64,000 bases of DNA, taken from Epinephelus fuscoguttatus (Eukaryota; Chordata; Actinopteri; Perciformes; Serranidae). The notes beneath the pieces are model-generated. The model saw only the letters and a program-made list of their open reading frames with translations, did not search any database and was not told where the DNA came from. Of this stretch, positions 12,217 through 49,500 are shown in pieces; within the stretch, counting starts at the first letter, position 1, and each line of letters starts with the position of its first letter. Location: the NCBI RefSeq assembly GCF_011397635.1, contig NC_064775.1:18582954-18646953 (forward strand), read 5' to 3'. Made by a program: the position numbers and the translations under genes.

Positions 12217-13160
12217 GTTTAAGTATTCATTTATTAACACCGTGTCACACACCTGGAGTGTAAAGTGGCTGTCAACACGGCCTAGTCAAGTGTCAGAAAC
12301 AAGGTGGGATATGAAAATAGCTGACTCAACTTCCTGCACCTTCCTTCACGTCGCCGCAAGACCAGAAATGCAGAAATGACGAACAACTGCCACACAAAAT
12401 GACCCACACCTGGCTCAACTTCCTGGTTGACAGGTGAAGAGGGCGAGGCCTGTCAGTTTCAAAATAAAGGTCTTAAACATTTTGTGCTACTGAATTAAAG
12501 TTGATCCTGGAATGAATGCTAAAAGGTAAATTTAGTTTGATCACTATTGTTATGCATTACATTTCAAGCTGATTTACACAGTAAATGGTCTATAACTTAT
12601 ATTAGGATATAATATTTTAAAGAAAAGCAAGTATAAAGTAAATGATGATCTGCAAAGAGTTGCACATATTAAAAACAATATGCCATTATTAAGTTTATAG
12701 TCTACTCCTAAAACAGTAAACGAGGTACTAAAGGTCAGTTAATATGCAAATAAACTGAGTGCACTGCACACATAAGCGAAGCCACAGCCTTTATAAGTCA
12801 ATCAGTAACTGAACTGCTGAGCAAACTTTAAATATTAATACTCACATAGCAAAGAAAAAAAGGTTTTATATCACTAAGCAAATATTTTTCTGTCTGTTTT
12901 CCATAAAGGAAGCAGTTGTACTCTCTCTGTTTTGTAACATTTATATGTGATATTTTCTTTATAAATGCACAAAAACATAATCATTTACAGTTTTACACAC
13001 CTGTTAAAGGTCAAGCTATATGTCACCCCTGGAACATCTGCAGGAGGAAGCGTCGCTGTCTCAGAACTGAATGTACCTAACGCTCACTAAATGGTATTGT
13101 AGGTATTAAAGTTGCATTTGTTGCACAAACCACTCCCCTTTTTAACAGCTATTATTTGTT
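12217..13160 (-). promoter_or_regulatory. 5' flank of nfkbiz (promoter or 5' UTR region, boundaries unknown)
   Basis: Sequence immediately upstream of the chosen nfkbiz ATG. A TTTACACTCCAG motif just upstream could be a splice acceptor of a non-coding or extra coding exon. The ATG at 12216 has A at -3. No TATA box or transcription start can be assigned. The rest is AT-rich and shows nothing else. Confidence 0.4.
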
Positions 13161-13171
13161 GGGATTTCCCC
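13161..13171 (-). promoter_or_regulatory. Consensus kappaB-type site upstream of nfkbiz
   Basis: GGGATTTCCCC on the plus strand, read as GGGGAAATCCC on the gene's strand, matches the NF-kappaB consensus GGGRNWYYCC exactly. It lies about 950 bp upstream of the nfkbiz start codon. NFKBIZ is a known NF-kappaB-induced gene in mammals, so the location makes sense, but one 11 bp match could be chance. Confidence 0.5.
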
Positions 13172-13249
13172 ACGTACAGGAAAGAAGTCTGCGCTTGGCT
13201 TTGGTCCAGATACACTGAGTGCTTGTTTGAGTGTGTGATTGGATGTAAC

Positions 13250-13530
13250 TAAGTACTTCTCTTCCAGTGTGTAGGGTGTAGGGGGATATATTGGCAAAAA
13301 TTGAATAGAATATTTAAAAGTATGTATTCTTTAGTGTATAATCACCTGAAAATATGAACTGTGTTTCTGTTACCTTAAAAAAAAAATCTGTTTATATCTA
13401 TATACAGAGCAGGTCCTCCCCCACAGAGTCCGCCATGTTGTTCTACAGTAGCCTATAACGGACAAATCAAACACTGGTGAGATAGGGCCGTTTGCATTTT
13501 CGTCAGCCATCATAGTTCTCCTACATGCTT
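13250..13530 (-). repeat. MITE copy, minus orientation (family also at 15628 and 42680)
   Basis: Contains CCAGTGTGTAGG, AATCACCTGAAAATA, TTATATCTATATACA, GTCCGCCATGTTG and TCTACAGTAGCC..AACGGACAAA, the hallmarks of a common teleost MITE; the copy at 15628-15930 has the same blocks in the opposite orientation. Here the copy is diverged and lacks a clean left end. Confidence 0.68.
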
Positions 13531-14002
13531 GGTACAAATTTGAGTTTCCTAGGATGGCAAAGGTATGACCTGCCCTTCTCTGCCTTTCTCTGCCTCTGAT
13601 TGACCAACACATCCACTCCATCTCACTCCAACCTTGTCACATATCAACGTTTGGTCATGGACTTTCAATGTCGAGATGCAACATGCAAGATACCCTGGTT
13701 GTGTTAGTTGTAGACACTGTGGGACACCGTGTCAAGTCCTACATGCATTGACTGTTTTCAAAATATACTTTCTTTTCATAAGAAATTTACAGTTAGCATA
13801 TTCTCTCTCTAAAAATAAACGCACTACGCCGGGACAACACCGTGAGTTGATGTTGTTTTTCCTTCCACATATATAGAGTATAACACTATGGAAACGAAAC
13901 AGAAATGGGAACTAGAAATTAATATTATAATTACAGATTAAATCATTTTAATATGTTCCTGTCTTTACCCTTCAGAGTTTCCCATAAAACTGTCTTATTA
14001 AA

Positions 14003-14660
14003 TACACTCACCAGCCATTTTATAAGGTACGCCTTGCTAGTATGACCCCTTTTGCCTTCAGAACTGCCTTAATTCTTGGTGTCACAGATTCAACAAGGTG
14101 CTGGAAACATTCCTCAGAGATTTTGGTCCATATTGACATAATAGCATCACACAGTTGCTGCAGATTTGTCATCCATGATGTGAATCCCCCATTCCACCAC
14201 ATCCCAAAGGTGCTCTGTTGGATTGAAATCTGGTGACTGTGGAGGCCATTGGAGTACAGTGAACTCATTGTCATGTTCAAGAGACCAGTTTGAGATGATT
14301 TGAGCTTTGTGACGTGGTGCGTTATCATGCTGGAAGTAGCCATCAGAAGATGGGTACACTGTGGTCATAAAGGGATGGGCACGGTCAGCAACAATACTCA
14401 GGTAGGCTGTGGTGTTTAAACCATGCTCAGTTGGTACTAAGGGGCCCAAAGTGTGCCCCCCAACAACCATGCCACGTTCAAAGTCACTTAAATCACCTTT
14501 CTTCCCCATTCTGATGCTCGGTTTGAACTGCAGCAGGTCGTCTTGACCATGTCTACATGCCTAAATGCATTGAGTTGCTGCCATGTGATTGGCTGATTAG
14601 CTATTTGTGTTAATGAGCAGCTGAACAGGTGTACATAATTAAGTGGCCACTGGGAGTATA
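14003..14660 (-). mobile_element. Internally deleted Tc1-like transposon
   Basis: The ends TACACTCACCAGCCATTTTA and, on the other strand, TATACTCCCAGTGGCCACTT form imperfect inverted repeats of about 33 bp beginning at TA. Inside, minus-strand coding from 14509 starts MGKKGDLSDFERGMVVGG, the N-terminus of a Tc1-like transposase, and then jumps directly to the catalytic C-terminal part (YFQHDNAPRH, WPPQSPDFNPTEHLWD, down to 14147). The rest of the DNA-binding domain and the first catalytic Asp are deleted, and the C-terminus is frameshifted near 14150. A further copy fragment is at 44580-44800. Confidence 0.85.
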
Positions 14661-15627
14661 TGGATGGATGCCTGTGTCTGTGTTGCCTCTGTAAATACAA
14701 CATGAACAAGAGAGGCTGTTGCAAAGCTTACATTTGTCATGTGATACATCATGTCTGTTTGTTCTCTGATACATATGATTACATTTGATTCGCTGAAGAT
14801 TAAACTACCTAACAGTATATTGGAGTTCAAATGTGCACAATCTGAAGCAGCTACAGCAGTAAAATGTAAAACACACATTAATGCAGCAGTAATATTAACC
14901 CCAAAACATCATATGTAATATTTAAACATGCACAGAAAACATTTTAAAGCACAATGAGTACTTTTACTTTTCATACTTAAGCACCTGCTTAAGTTTAAAA
15001 GCTGGGCTTTTACTTGTATTAAGTATTTTCAGTTTGGTATCAGTACTTATAATTAAGTAAAAGATCAGAATAGTTCCTCCACAACTGGGTATAAGTTTGC
15101 ACATTTAAAAAAAACAAAGTTCAACGGTAAATTTCAGAACTAAAGTTTATTTTTTCATGACATTTGTTCTTCCATAAACGTTTCTGTACATAAGAGGTGA
15201 TGACATTACCACAAAATGTTTCCTCATTTTATACATTTCAATCAGAGCGGTACTGCTTTGCGTTATTTCCTTTTAATGCCGATGCCACTGTGAAGGAGTT
15301 GGAGGAAATGACATGCAGAGTGAGCAGCAAAAGGGTGGAGACATGTTTTCATTGTTCGATATGAAACGACTCGTCACGAAAACCAACAATTTAACAGTTA
15401 AAGGTCGTGTATGAGAGTTGGTAGTACACTTTGCTTTCATGCTTGCCATCATTTTAAGTCTCTGAATTCAGGGTAAAACACTTGAGTTAAAGCTTCTCTT
15501 CTCAAGATGACATTTCCCTTTTATTCAATTCAATCATGAACATCCGTTAGTAAACTGAGAGCACTTTTAACGCAGTGATTTCATGCCTTCACTTGCACAA
15601 AACTATACAGAGCTAATACAAAACCAT
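14661..15627. other. Intergenic DNA, mostly unassigned
   Basis: AT-rich non-coding sequence between the Tc1 relic and the next MITE. At 14950-15085 it contains a piece of the hAT-MITE family seen at 10908 (TACTTAAGCAC, GTATTAAGTATTTTCAG, AAGTAAAAGATCAGAA). I see no exon, RNA gene or other element. Confidence 0.6.
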
Positions 15628-15930
15628 TTCTTTAAGGTCCAGTGTGAAGGCTTTAGTGGCATCTAATGGTGTTGCAGAACTGAGACTTCTCCCATCTGCC
15701 AACACAAAATCACATAAGGGCCTATCTAGAGCCAGTGTCTGGTTTGTCCGTTCTGGGCTTCTGTAGAAACATGGCGGACTTTGTGGAAGTATGTAGATAT
15801 AAACGGCTCATTCTAAGTTTAACGAAAACACAACAAACGTTATTTTCAGGTGATTATAAACTAATGAAAACAAAGTAATTCACATTATATTCCAGAGATG
15901 CCCCTGAATCCTACACACTAACCAACACAC
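15628..15930 (+). mobile_element. TTAA-type MITE, about 300 bp
   Basis: Starts near TTTAAGGTCCAGTGTGAAGG and ends near GAATCCTACACACT, inverted termini of a common teleost element whose full-length copies end in CCTACACACTGGACCTTTAA. Internal blocks include TTTGTCCGTTCTGGG, CATGGCGGACT, AGATATAAACGGCTCATTCT and TTTTCAGGTGATTATA. TTAA at the edge suggests a piggyBac-like mobiliser, which is inference only. Confidence 0.72.
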
Positions 15931-17860
15931 TTGAGCAAAATAACTGTTCTGCCTCCACCTTTCATCAAGGATCAAGTCATATCCACCATCCAAGACAAAT
16001 ATGACAAATGTTCGGCAACAGAACAAAAAGACATCAAGCTTAACTCCTCAAACCAGGACTATACCAAAAAGGGAACTATTTTAGCAATATTTGGTTCTAT
16101 GCTTTTATTTTTCTCCCTTTAAATTAATTTAAAATAAATTTTTACAATTAAATTAATTAATTTAAATTAATTCCCATATTAATTTTATCATACAAAAAAG
16201 CCGAACTTCACTGCAGTGACACAATTGTGAATTTCCTTGGATAAATAAATCTTTATGTAGCCAGAAAATATAAGTTATGTGGAAAGTAGTGATTTTATTT
16301 TTGGTCAGTTTCATAACCCAAGACAGTTCTCACAAACAAAACAAAAAAAACAAACAAAAAAAATCATACAGGGTGTAGATCCATGTACTTAAATAAAAGC
16401 TACACTAACATTTTGGTCTACAAAATAAATCACCTATTAACAGCTGTGTCAGTTTTTGTCCCTTAATGATCTTCGTAGTTGGTTTTAAGCTTTGGGAGAA
16501 TTTCTGTTTCCACTGTGACAAGTTGTGGATGGTACCAATAGGACCATTCCATACCATCCCCATTTTTTGTCCCCCCTCTGTCGGAGTACCTAGCATACAG
16601 GTCTGACACTAAAAGGTGGAGCTGTGAACACTGCAGTCTGTTGATTGGTCAATAGCAGACAGTCACTCTGCTCAGGGCTGAGTTGTGGCTGGTTTTGAGG
16701 CTCATGTAACCACTGTTCATATCGTGGAGAGTTTTATTAGTAAAATGAGAAAAAAACAACTGAATTCAATGGGCAGACTGCCGGCGACTTTTAAGGTGGA
16801 ACGTTAACTTGTAATGTTACTCAGTGCATGAGTTGGAAACACTAAATGGAGCTAGGGTCTAGGTGCCATGTCTGAAGGGTTACTTTTGGTTCCAAAGGTA
16901 CCATACCTAAAGTGCTTGGTGGAAACAGGGCTATACATGTATATTCTTAAGTCTTCACATTTCCTGTGTGAACCAAAAATTGTCTGCCAAGTCATGATTG
17001 CCCTTCATCACTTTTCTCCTTTACACAATACATATTTTTACTGTTTAAAAACATGAAACAGTGTGAACAAGCTCACCACTTCCTCCAAAAAAAACCCCAA
17101 CAACGTCAGATTATCAGACCTCCCTTGTTTTCATTTTACATTCTTAAACCTTCTGTGCCTTAATCCCAAGTGTTAGAAAAAAACATACATTAGACTGTGT
17201 TAGTACACAACTCCCACGAGAAAAAAAACAAATATATAAAGTGCTCTTAAACTTCCTCTGTTGCGCATAGTGGAGGGATAGAACAACATCACATAAACAA
17301 CAGGTGGCGATAAATTAAATGGCGAACTTCACTTCACACAGCGGTGGGGACATTACAACAATGTCGACTACATAAATAAGTTCAGATGTTCCTCATATCA
17401 ACATCGTAGAAAAAGAAATACTGCATGCACACCCCTGCTAAAATTAATGTTTAACGTACCGATGTCTGCTGCAGAGAAAAATGCATTAACTTTAACAAAT
17501 AAAAACAATATTAAAGAAAAACCTCCCAGTTTAAACTTGTCCTGGTTTTCCGGTAAGATTCAGCAGAAGCGGCTCTCCCCTGGAATGCCTTTTTGGAAAA
17601 AGGGTGCAACCCAGAGTACCAGTGGTGGTCCAGCAAGAAGAGTGTTTGTCCCACTCTGCTCTCAAAGCCTACACGAGTCCGAGCCTAGTCACGGCCTGAT
17701 GTCAACAGAAAAAGAACAATCCATAAACCAATACATTCTGTGAATGGAACAAAAACATACACCACACATTATGAAGACATTTATTCAAATTTTTTTAAAT
17801 GTATTTGCTTAGTTTTTTCAGACTGAAACCGCAATAAGCACATGTAGAATACTGAGGAAG
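15931..17860 (-). other. gk 3' flank, no gene recognised
   Basis: Downstream of the gk stop codon, so the gk 3' UTR and possibly an alternative terminal exon lie here. The sequence is AT-rich, with an especially AT-rich stretch near 16120-16200 (repeated TTAATT). Short open frames exist but none resembles a known protein, and none has neighbouring splice or codon-usage support. Confidence 0.5.
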
Positions 17861-43811
<25,951 letters not shown>

Positions 43812-43931
43812 GGTGCCGTTCATGGGCACCCCCGGAGCTTTGGCACCGAACTGGAGGGGGAACCGATTACCTGCACCGGCAAAGCGGCTCAAGCTAAACC
43901 AACGACGGTTGGTGGGTCAGTCGTGAGGTTC

Positions 43932-43939
43932 TGACGTCA
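43932..43939. promoter_or_regulatory. Perfect CRE upstream of gk
   Basis: Palindromic TGACGTCA, 121 bp upstream of the gk start codon in a GC-rich promoter-like flank (43812-43990). A TGACGCAA half-site-like motif follows near 43966. CREB/ATF control would suit a gene responding to fasting signals, but that is inference. Confidence 0.55.
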
Positions 43940-44052
43940 CGTACAGTGGGTCCCCGCGCCCAGTGATGACGCAACTAGTCGGGTGATTGCAACCAAAATA
44001 TGCAGAATTTCTTCAGAAAGTGAAGGTACTAGTTACTCCAAAACAATCTGCT

Positions 44053-44054
<2 letters not shown>

Positions 44055-44092
<38 letters not shown>
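44055..44092. repeat. (ATTT)n microsatellite
   Basis: Nine or so TTTA/ATTT units in perfect order. Confidence 0.95.
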
Positions 44093-44234
44093 CTATTGTT
44101 AAAGAATCGTGATATTACGGAAGTGGACAGTATTTGCATATTTTGGGCATATTTTTATTGGAAATATTCTACATAAACCATGTAGAAACAGGCATATCAG
44201 AAATACCGTGTTACACCTGTTGCAGCAAAGTAAT

Positions 44235-44576
44235 TTTAGTCTTCCATCATGGGTGATTTACGTTTGAAAAAGGCTCGCTCTATTTTAAGCAAATATTATA
44301 TCAATAATAAAGTGAAAGGTATCCTTTATCGTTTATCTTTATTTATTTATGTTACATCGAATTTGCCCAGCTAAAGAAGTGCTGGAAAGATTTAAGCTTA
44401 ATGCAGATAATACATGTGCGTTTTGTAATTCAGAAAGAGAACCAATATTTAATTTGTTCTTTCAATGTGATCATTCACATTTATTGTGGACAGATATGCA
44501 AGACTTTATAAATAGGAAAATAGGCACTAATAAACATGTTGTGTTCTATGGGAGAAATAGCAGAGAACTGCCTTAA
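44235..44576 (+). pseudogene. L1-like LINE ORF2 C-terminal fragment
   Basis: Plus-strand translation reads HRICPAKEVLERFKLNADN, then CAFCNSEREPIFNLFFQCDHSHLLWTDMQDFI, a C-x2-C...H...C zinc-ribbon of the type at the end of fish L1 ORF2 proteins. A comparable motif (CSLCAVHPETVSHLFWKC) occurs in the LINE at 45175-50606, so this is a second, 5'-truncated copy. It is interrupted at 44577 by a Tc1 fragment. Confidence 0.75.
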
Positions 44577-44579
44577 TTA

Positions 44580-44800
44580 TTCATGACAGATTTAAGACGG
44601 TGCTGGAAACATTCATCAGAGATGTTGGTCCATATTGACATGACTGCATCACACAGTTGCTGCAGATATGTAGGCTGCACATCCATGATGTGCAACTCCC
44701 GTTCCACCACATCCCAAGAGTGCTCTATTGGATTGAGATCTGGTGACTGTGGGGCCATTGGAGTACAGTGAACTCATTGTCATGTTCAAGAATCACCGAA
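44580..44800 (-). pseudogene. Tc1-like transposase C-terminal fragment
   Basis: Minus strand reads APQSPDLNPIEHSWDVVER and ..LQQLCDAVMSIWTNISDECFQH, the catalytic-Glu region and C-terminus of the same Tc1 family as 14003-14660. The N-terminal part and inverted repeats are absent. Confidence 0.85.
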
Positions 44801-44821
44801 CATTTAAAAAAAAAGTAGGAC

Positions 44822-44892
44822 TTCCCATACCGGGAGATAAACCCGGGCCGCCTGGGTGAAAACCAAGAATCCTAACGCTAGACCATATGGGA
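44822..44892 (-). pseudogene. tRNA-Glu (UUC) pseudogene
   Basis: Read on the minus strand, it folds as a tRNA. Acceptor TCCCATA pairs with TATGGGA, and the D arm is GGTCTAGC-TTAGGA. The anticodon loop TTTTCAC shows anticodon TTC. The T arm is CCCGGG/TTTATCT/CCCGG. It is 71 nt, one G shorter in the D loop than the usual 72, and the B-box GTTCGA has decayed to GTTTAT, so pol III use is doubtful. No poly-A tail or SINE body is attached. It could be a relic of a real gene. Confidence 0.82.
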
Positions 44893-45174
44893 AGACGTTC
44901 AGCGTAAAGAAAACCATCGGTAATGATCTTAGCACGGATCAATACGTGTCGATGTTGTTTATGTTTTGTCACATTTTCGTAATAATGACGCAAAAATCAC
45001 CCGAGGAGCGCAAACTGTCAAACGCTAAGGCTCATTGTTTTGCAACACCCTCAGCCTTTACTACTGTTGCTACTTTAGGGATTGATTGATGACTGCATGT
45101 AACATATTGTAATATCATACACACATGGTGCTCAGTACTTGTCATACATGTAGTATGCAGCATGAATTTATCCA
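44893..45174. other. Unassigned spacer
   Basis: Non-coding sequence between the tRNA-Glu pseudogene and the start of the L1-like LINE. Nothing recognised. Confidence 0.5.
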
Positions 45175-45330
45175 GGGGGGCGTTCAAGATGGCGGCCTAA
45201 ACAGGCGCTTTTCGCGACGTTGTGCACCAAACTTTAACAAAGACTAGTGAAAAGTTTTCCATTCCACTAATTTATCGACTCTTTGTTTGGAAGAAGTAAG
45301 TTAACACTTGGTGACATTTTCTGAGCTACA

Positions 45331-46204
45331 ATGGGCAAGAAACGGGACCGCATGGACTCTACACACAGTGAAAGGGGAGCTAGCTCAGCACAGGCGCTAG
45401 CTGCACTAGGTAGCGGCGGGCATGACTACACGGCAGAAGCGGGTGACATGGAAGGCTCGATTTTTTTCTGATGATGACTTCCCGCAGCTCCCTTTTTCAC
45501 CAAGTGACTCTCCAGCGGTGAAGAAAAAGCCTCAGGAAGCTGTCAGCTTCTCTGTGACCAGAGATATAACCGCTCAACTTGACGACATATTGAAACTCAT
45601 CAACAACCGATCCGACATGATTGAGGAGAAAATCTTCGGGTTGAATAGCAAGGTGGATAGTGTGGTCGTCGACCTGAAAGCGGTTACCGCGAAGATAACT
45701 ACTCTTGAGCAGCGTGTTACTACGGTGGAGCAGCCAGTTAAGCTCATGCAGAGAAGAGTGGATGAGCTCGAGACCTACACAAGGCGCTGGAACCTAAAGC
45801 TAATGGGGGTCCCCGAGTCCGTCCAGCAGAAGAGCGTCCGCCTTGAAGTTACCAAAACGTGCCAAGCTATCCTCCCTGCCATGAAAGACAGGCTCGTGGA
45901 TGCCATCGACACTGTTCATCGCCTGGGGAAGAAGCGCCACTCAGATGAGGACACCAGACCCAGGGGCATCATACTCCAGTTCACCTCGCGCGTCTGCAGG
46001 GATGTGGTATGGAAGGCGGCGAAAAACTCTTTCTGTCTGAAGGAGCGAGGCTTGCAGTTCAAGGAGGACTTCTCCAGAGGAGACCGAGAGAGGAGGCAGA
46101 GGCTGTGGCCGGAGGTTCAGAGGGCTCGCGCCGCGAGGAAGACGACGTTTTTCGCTGGAGCCAGAGCTTTCATAGAAGGAGAAGGCGAGATTATCCTTAA
46201 CTGA
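45331..46204 (+). pseudogene. L1 ORF1 (RNA-binding chaperone), one-base frameshift
   Basis: The natural start is ATGGGCAAGAAACGG at 45331 (MGKKRDRMDSTHSERGASS). The frame is thrown off by one extra T in the T7 run at 45461-45467; after it the frame is open to 46204. The in-frame ATG at 45422 belongs to the shifted frame and is unlikely to be a real start. Visible parts: a coiled coil at about residues 60-120 (ILKLINNRSDMIEEKIFGL, ITTLEQRVTTVEQ), the RRM core (ETYTRRWNLKLMGVPE; a usual Asn is Trp here), and the C-terminal domain (AIDTVHRLGK..., PRGIILQFTSR). Confidence 0.82.
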
Positions 46205-46587
46205 CTTGTGCTGATTATCATAACCACTTACCTGGTATGTTAGAATGATAATTTTTGCGGGTCAATGTTGTTGTTTGTGACTCGTTATGGGTGTAAATAC
46301 ACCACTTATGTGGCCTTTAGTTAATATTAGGCCCAGTCACTTTAGTTCATGTATATTTTGCTTTGTTATAGCAACAAGGGGTCTTTATTTCCTTTGGAAG
46401 ATTTATTTGATACATCTGACATTTTTTCAAAGTGAAATTTCTTTTCACATATTTTGATAACAAATGGTGCTGCACTTTCTACAGACCTATTTACCTAGAG
46501 TTAAGTTTTTTTCTATATACAGCTAAAACAGGTTAAGCTTATATATAAGCTACTCTTGTACATTTTTTAAAAATTTCTTTCTTTTTC

Positions 46588-49500
46588 TTGTTCATGTCTT
46601 TATCTATCATTTCTTTAAACGCCAGGGGGTTAAGAAACATTGTAAAACGAAAGGCTTTATTTTTATTTACCAAGCAGCAGAAAACTGATTTTGTATTTTT
46701 TCAAGAGGCACACTCACTCGTAAATGACTGTAACTTCTGGAGATCACAATGGGGAAATGATATTTGGCTATCTCATGGTACTGAACATTCGGCAGGGGTA
46801 TCTTGTTTAAGAAATAGTTTTAGAGGAGATATTTTGTACTAGACTGTGATGCTACTGGCCACTTTGTTTGTTTGGTTTTAAAGGTTAACAACATAGTTTT
46901 AATTGTTGGCAATATCTACGGCTTCAGTTCTAAGCAGGACAACGATCAGCTACTTGATTCTTTAGAGTGCAGGCTTACACATTGGTTGTCGAAATTTCCT
47001 GATGTATACTTTTTGATAGGAGGAGATTTTAATGTCGTTATGGATGAGGTTAACGATAGGTGGCCTCCAGGTCATCACTCAAATTCAAATTCAACTTTAA
47101 AGTTTTTAATGAGCAAGTTTGATTTGACTGATATATGGAGGGAGAAATTTCCAGATGGCAAGATTTACACCTGGAGTAATAAAGATGGCTCCAGACGGTC
47201 GAGCTTAGATTTCTGGCTTGTTTCAAAATCCTTAGACAAAAACAGTATTACAGTTGATATTTTATCAACACCGTTAACTGATTACAGAGCTGTTACTATT
47301 AATGTTAATTTTTTGCCTGGTGGGAGTTGTTTGAAAAGTCTCTCTTACTGGAAAATGAATAGTTCTCTACTGAGTCATAGTTGTGTTAAACTGGAGCTTA
47401 AAAGGCTAATTACTCTCTACTGGGACAAAGCTCAAAGGGAAGGGAATTTTGGTATCAACGGCTAGTTACTCAAATTTGAGATTGGAAAATATTTGAGGAA
47501 ATATGGCAGCATTTTAGTTAAATCTAGGAGAGCCTTAGAAGAGAAAGTTGTCTCCGAAGTTACAGCTCTTGCTAATGTCTCTCCAGAAAATCTGTCTGAA
47601 GAAGAGAGATTAAAGTTGGCCGAATTACAAGGTAAATTAGATGACATGCACAAAATAAAAGTGGAGGGTGCCTTCATAAGGTCCAGACAAAGGTGGTTGG
47701 AGCATGGCGAGCAGATGTCTGCCTATTTTTTTAATTTAGAAAAGTCACAAGCAAAGTACAATTCTATTCTCCAGCTGAATGTTGAGGGAACTGTTACTGA
47801 TAACAGGAAGGACATTTCTAAGTTCTATTATAATTACTATTCTTCATTATACAAATCTAAGTTCAATGTAGATAATATGTCTGCATTTTCTAGGCATTTG
47901 GATGGATTGAATACAATTAGCCCTGAAGATAAGTTGGTGTGTGACTCCCCAGTCACTTTACAAGAAGTTGTAGATGCCATAAAACATTTAAAAGTTAACA
48001 AGTCACCTGGTAACGATGGAATCAGCGCTGAATTTTATAAGTCATTTTCGGAGTTGCTTGCACCATTCCTACATAAAGTTTTTTCAGAGAGTATTACTAA
48101 TTCTACACTTCCCAGTAGCATGACACAAGGTGTCATCTGTCTTATACCTAAACCAAAAAAAGATGTTCTTTTGATTGATAACTGGAGACCTACTAGTCTA
48201 CTCAACAACGATTACAAACTTTTTGCCATTGTATTTGCCATGAGGTTTAAAAAAGTCTTAGACACAATCATAGACGATAATCAATCAGGATTTATAAGTA
48301 ACAGGCACATTTCTAACAACATAAGGCTGGTCTTTGATCTTATTGATTACTCTAATCTGATAACTGAGGATAGTTTTATACTTTTTCTCGATTTTTTTTT
48401 TTTTTTTACAAGGCCTTTGATACTGAAATTTGGTTTTGGTACATATTTTTGCAATGCTTTTAAAACCCTCTATGCAAAAGGAAACAGCTCTGTGAAGTTA
48501 ACAGGTGGTACTACTCAAAGATTTTGTCTTGAACGTCGAATACGGCAGGGCTGCCCGGTATCTGTTTATCTCTTTCTCATTGTTGCACAAGTTTTTTGAG
48601 TGACCTAGAAGGTATATCTGTTGCGGGTAGGAACATCTTATTAAGCCAGCTGGCAGATGATATGGCTTTATTTTTGAAAAACTCTCTACAGGTAGATACA
48701 GCGATTAAGTGTACTGAAATATTTTCAAAAGCCTCAGGACTTTGTTTGAATTTAAAGAAATGTGAATTGTTTGCGTTAAAAGAGTGTGCTGTATCCTCTA
48801 TTAATAGTATCCCTGTCAAGGAAAAGGTAAACTATCTAGGTATTGTTGTAACCAAAAACCATCAAGAAAGAGGTGATCTCAATTTTAATCCAATGATTAA
48901 AAAGGCTGAAGGCAAATTCAATCGTTGGTTACAACGAGACTTGTCCTTAAAAGGTTGTGTCCTCCTATCAAAAGTTGAAGGTATTTCACGACTTATTTAT
49001 GTTGCATCCTCGCTATATCTTGATAATAGAACTACCAAGAGAATTGATCAAATGCTGTTTAAGTTTTTGTGGAAGAACCGTGTTCATTATATCAGAAAAT
49101 CTGTTGTTGTTAATTCTTGTAAAAATGGTGGCCTTGACTTTCTGGATTTCTCCACATTGAATAACGTGTTTAAGCGTGTTCAACTGGTTAAAACATTTTC
49201 TGAAAAATGAGTCCTCCATGTGGAACTTTATCCCCAAATTTGTTTTTGACCAAATTGGAGGTCTCCCGTTCCTTTTAGTTTGCAGTTATAAGATAAACAA
49301 GATACCTGTTAAACTGTCCAATTTTCACAAGCAGGTTTTACTGGCATGGAACTTAATCTACAAGCATAACTTCTCACCACAGCGTTATTATATATGGAAT
49401 AATGGAGACATTCTGTGTAAAAAGAAGAGTTTTTTTCTAAAGAACTGGTTTGACAAAAGTATTTTTTTGGTAAGTCAGCTGATTAACACTGAAGGTAGTC

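Noticed and set aside
44822..44892. Functional tRNA-Glu gene
   Set aside because: The B box is degraded and a D-loop base is missing, so it is called a pseudogene.
45422..46204. Intact 260-residue coiled-coil gene starting at 45422
   Set aside because: It is L1 ORF1 in a shifted frame; the natural leader starts at 45331 and the context is a LINE.
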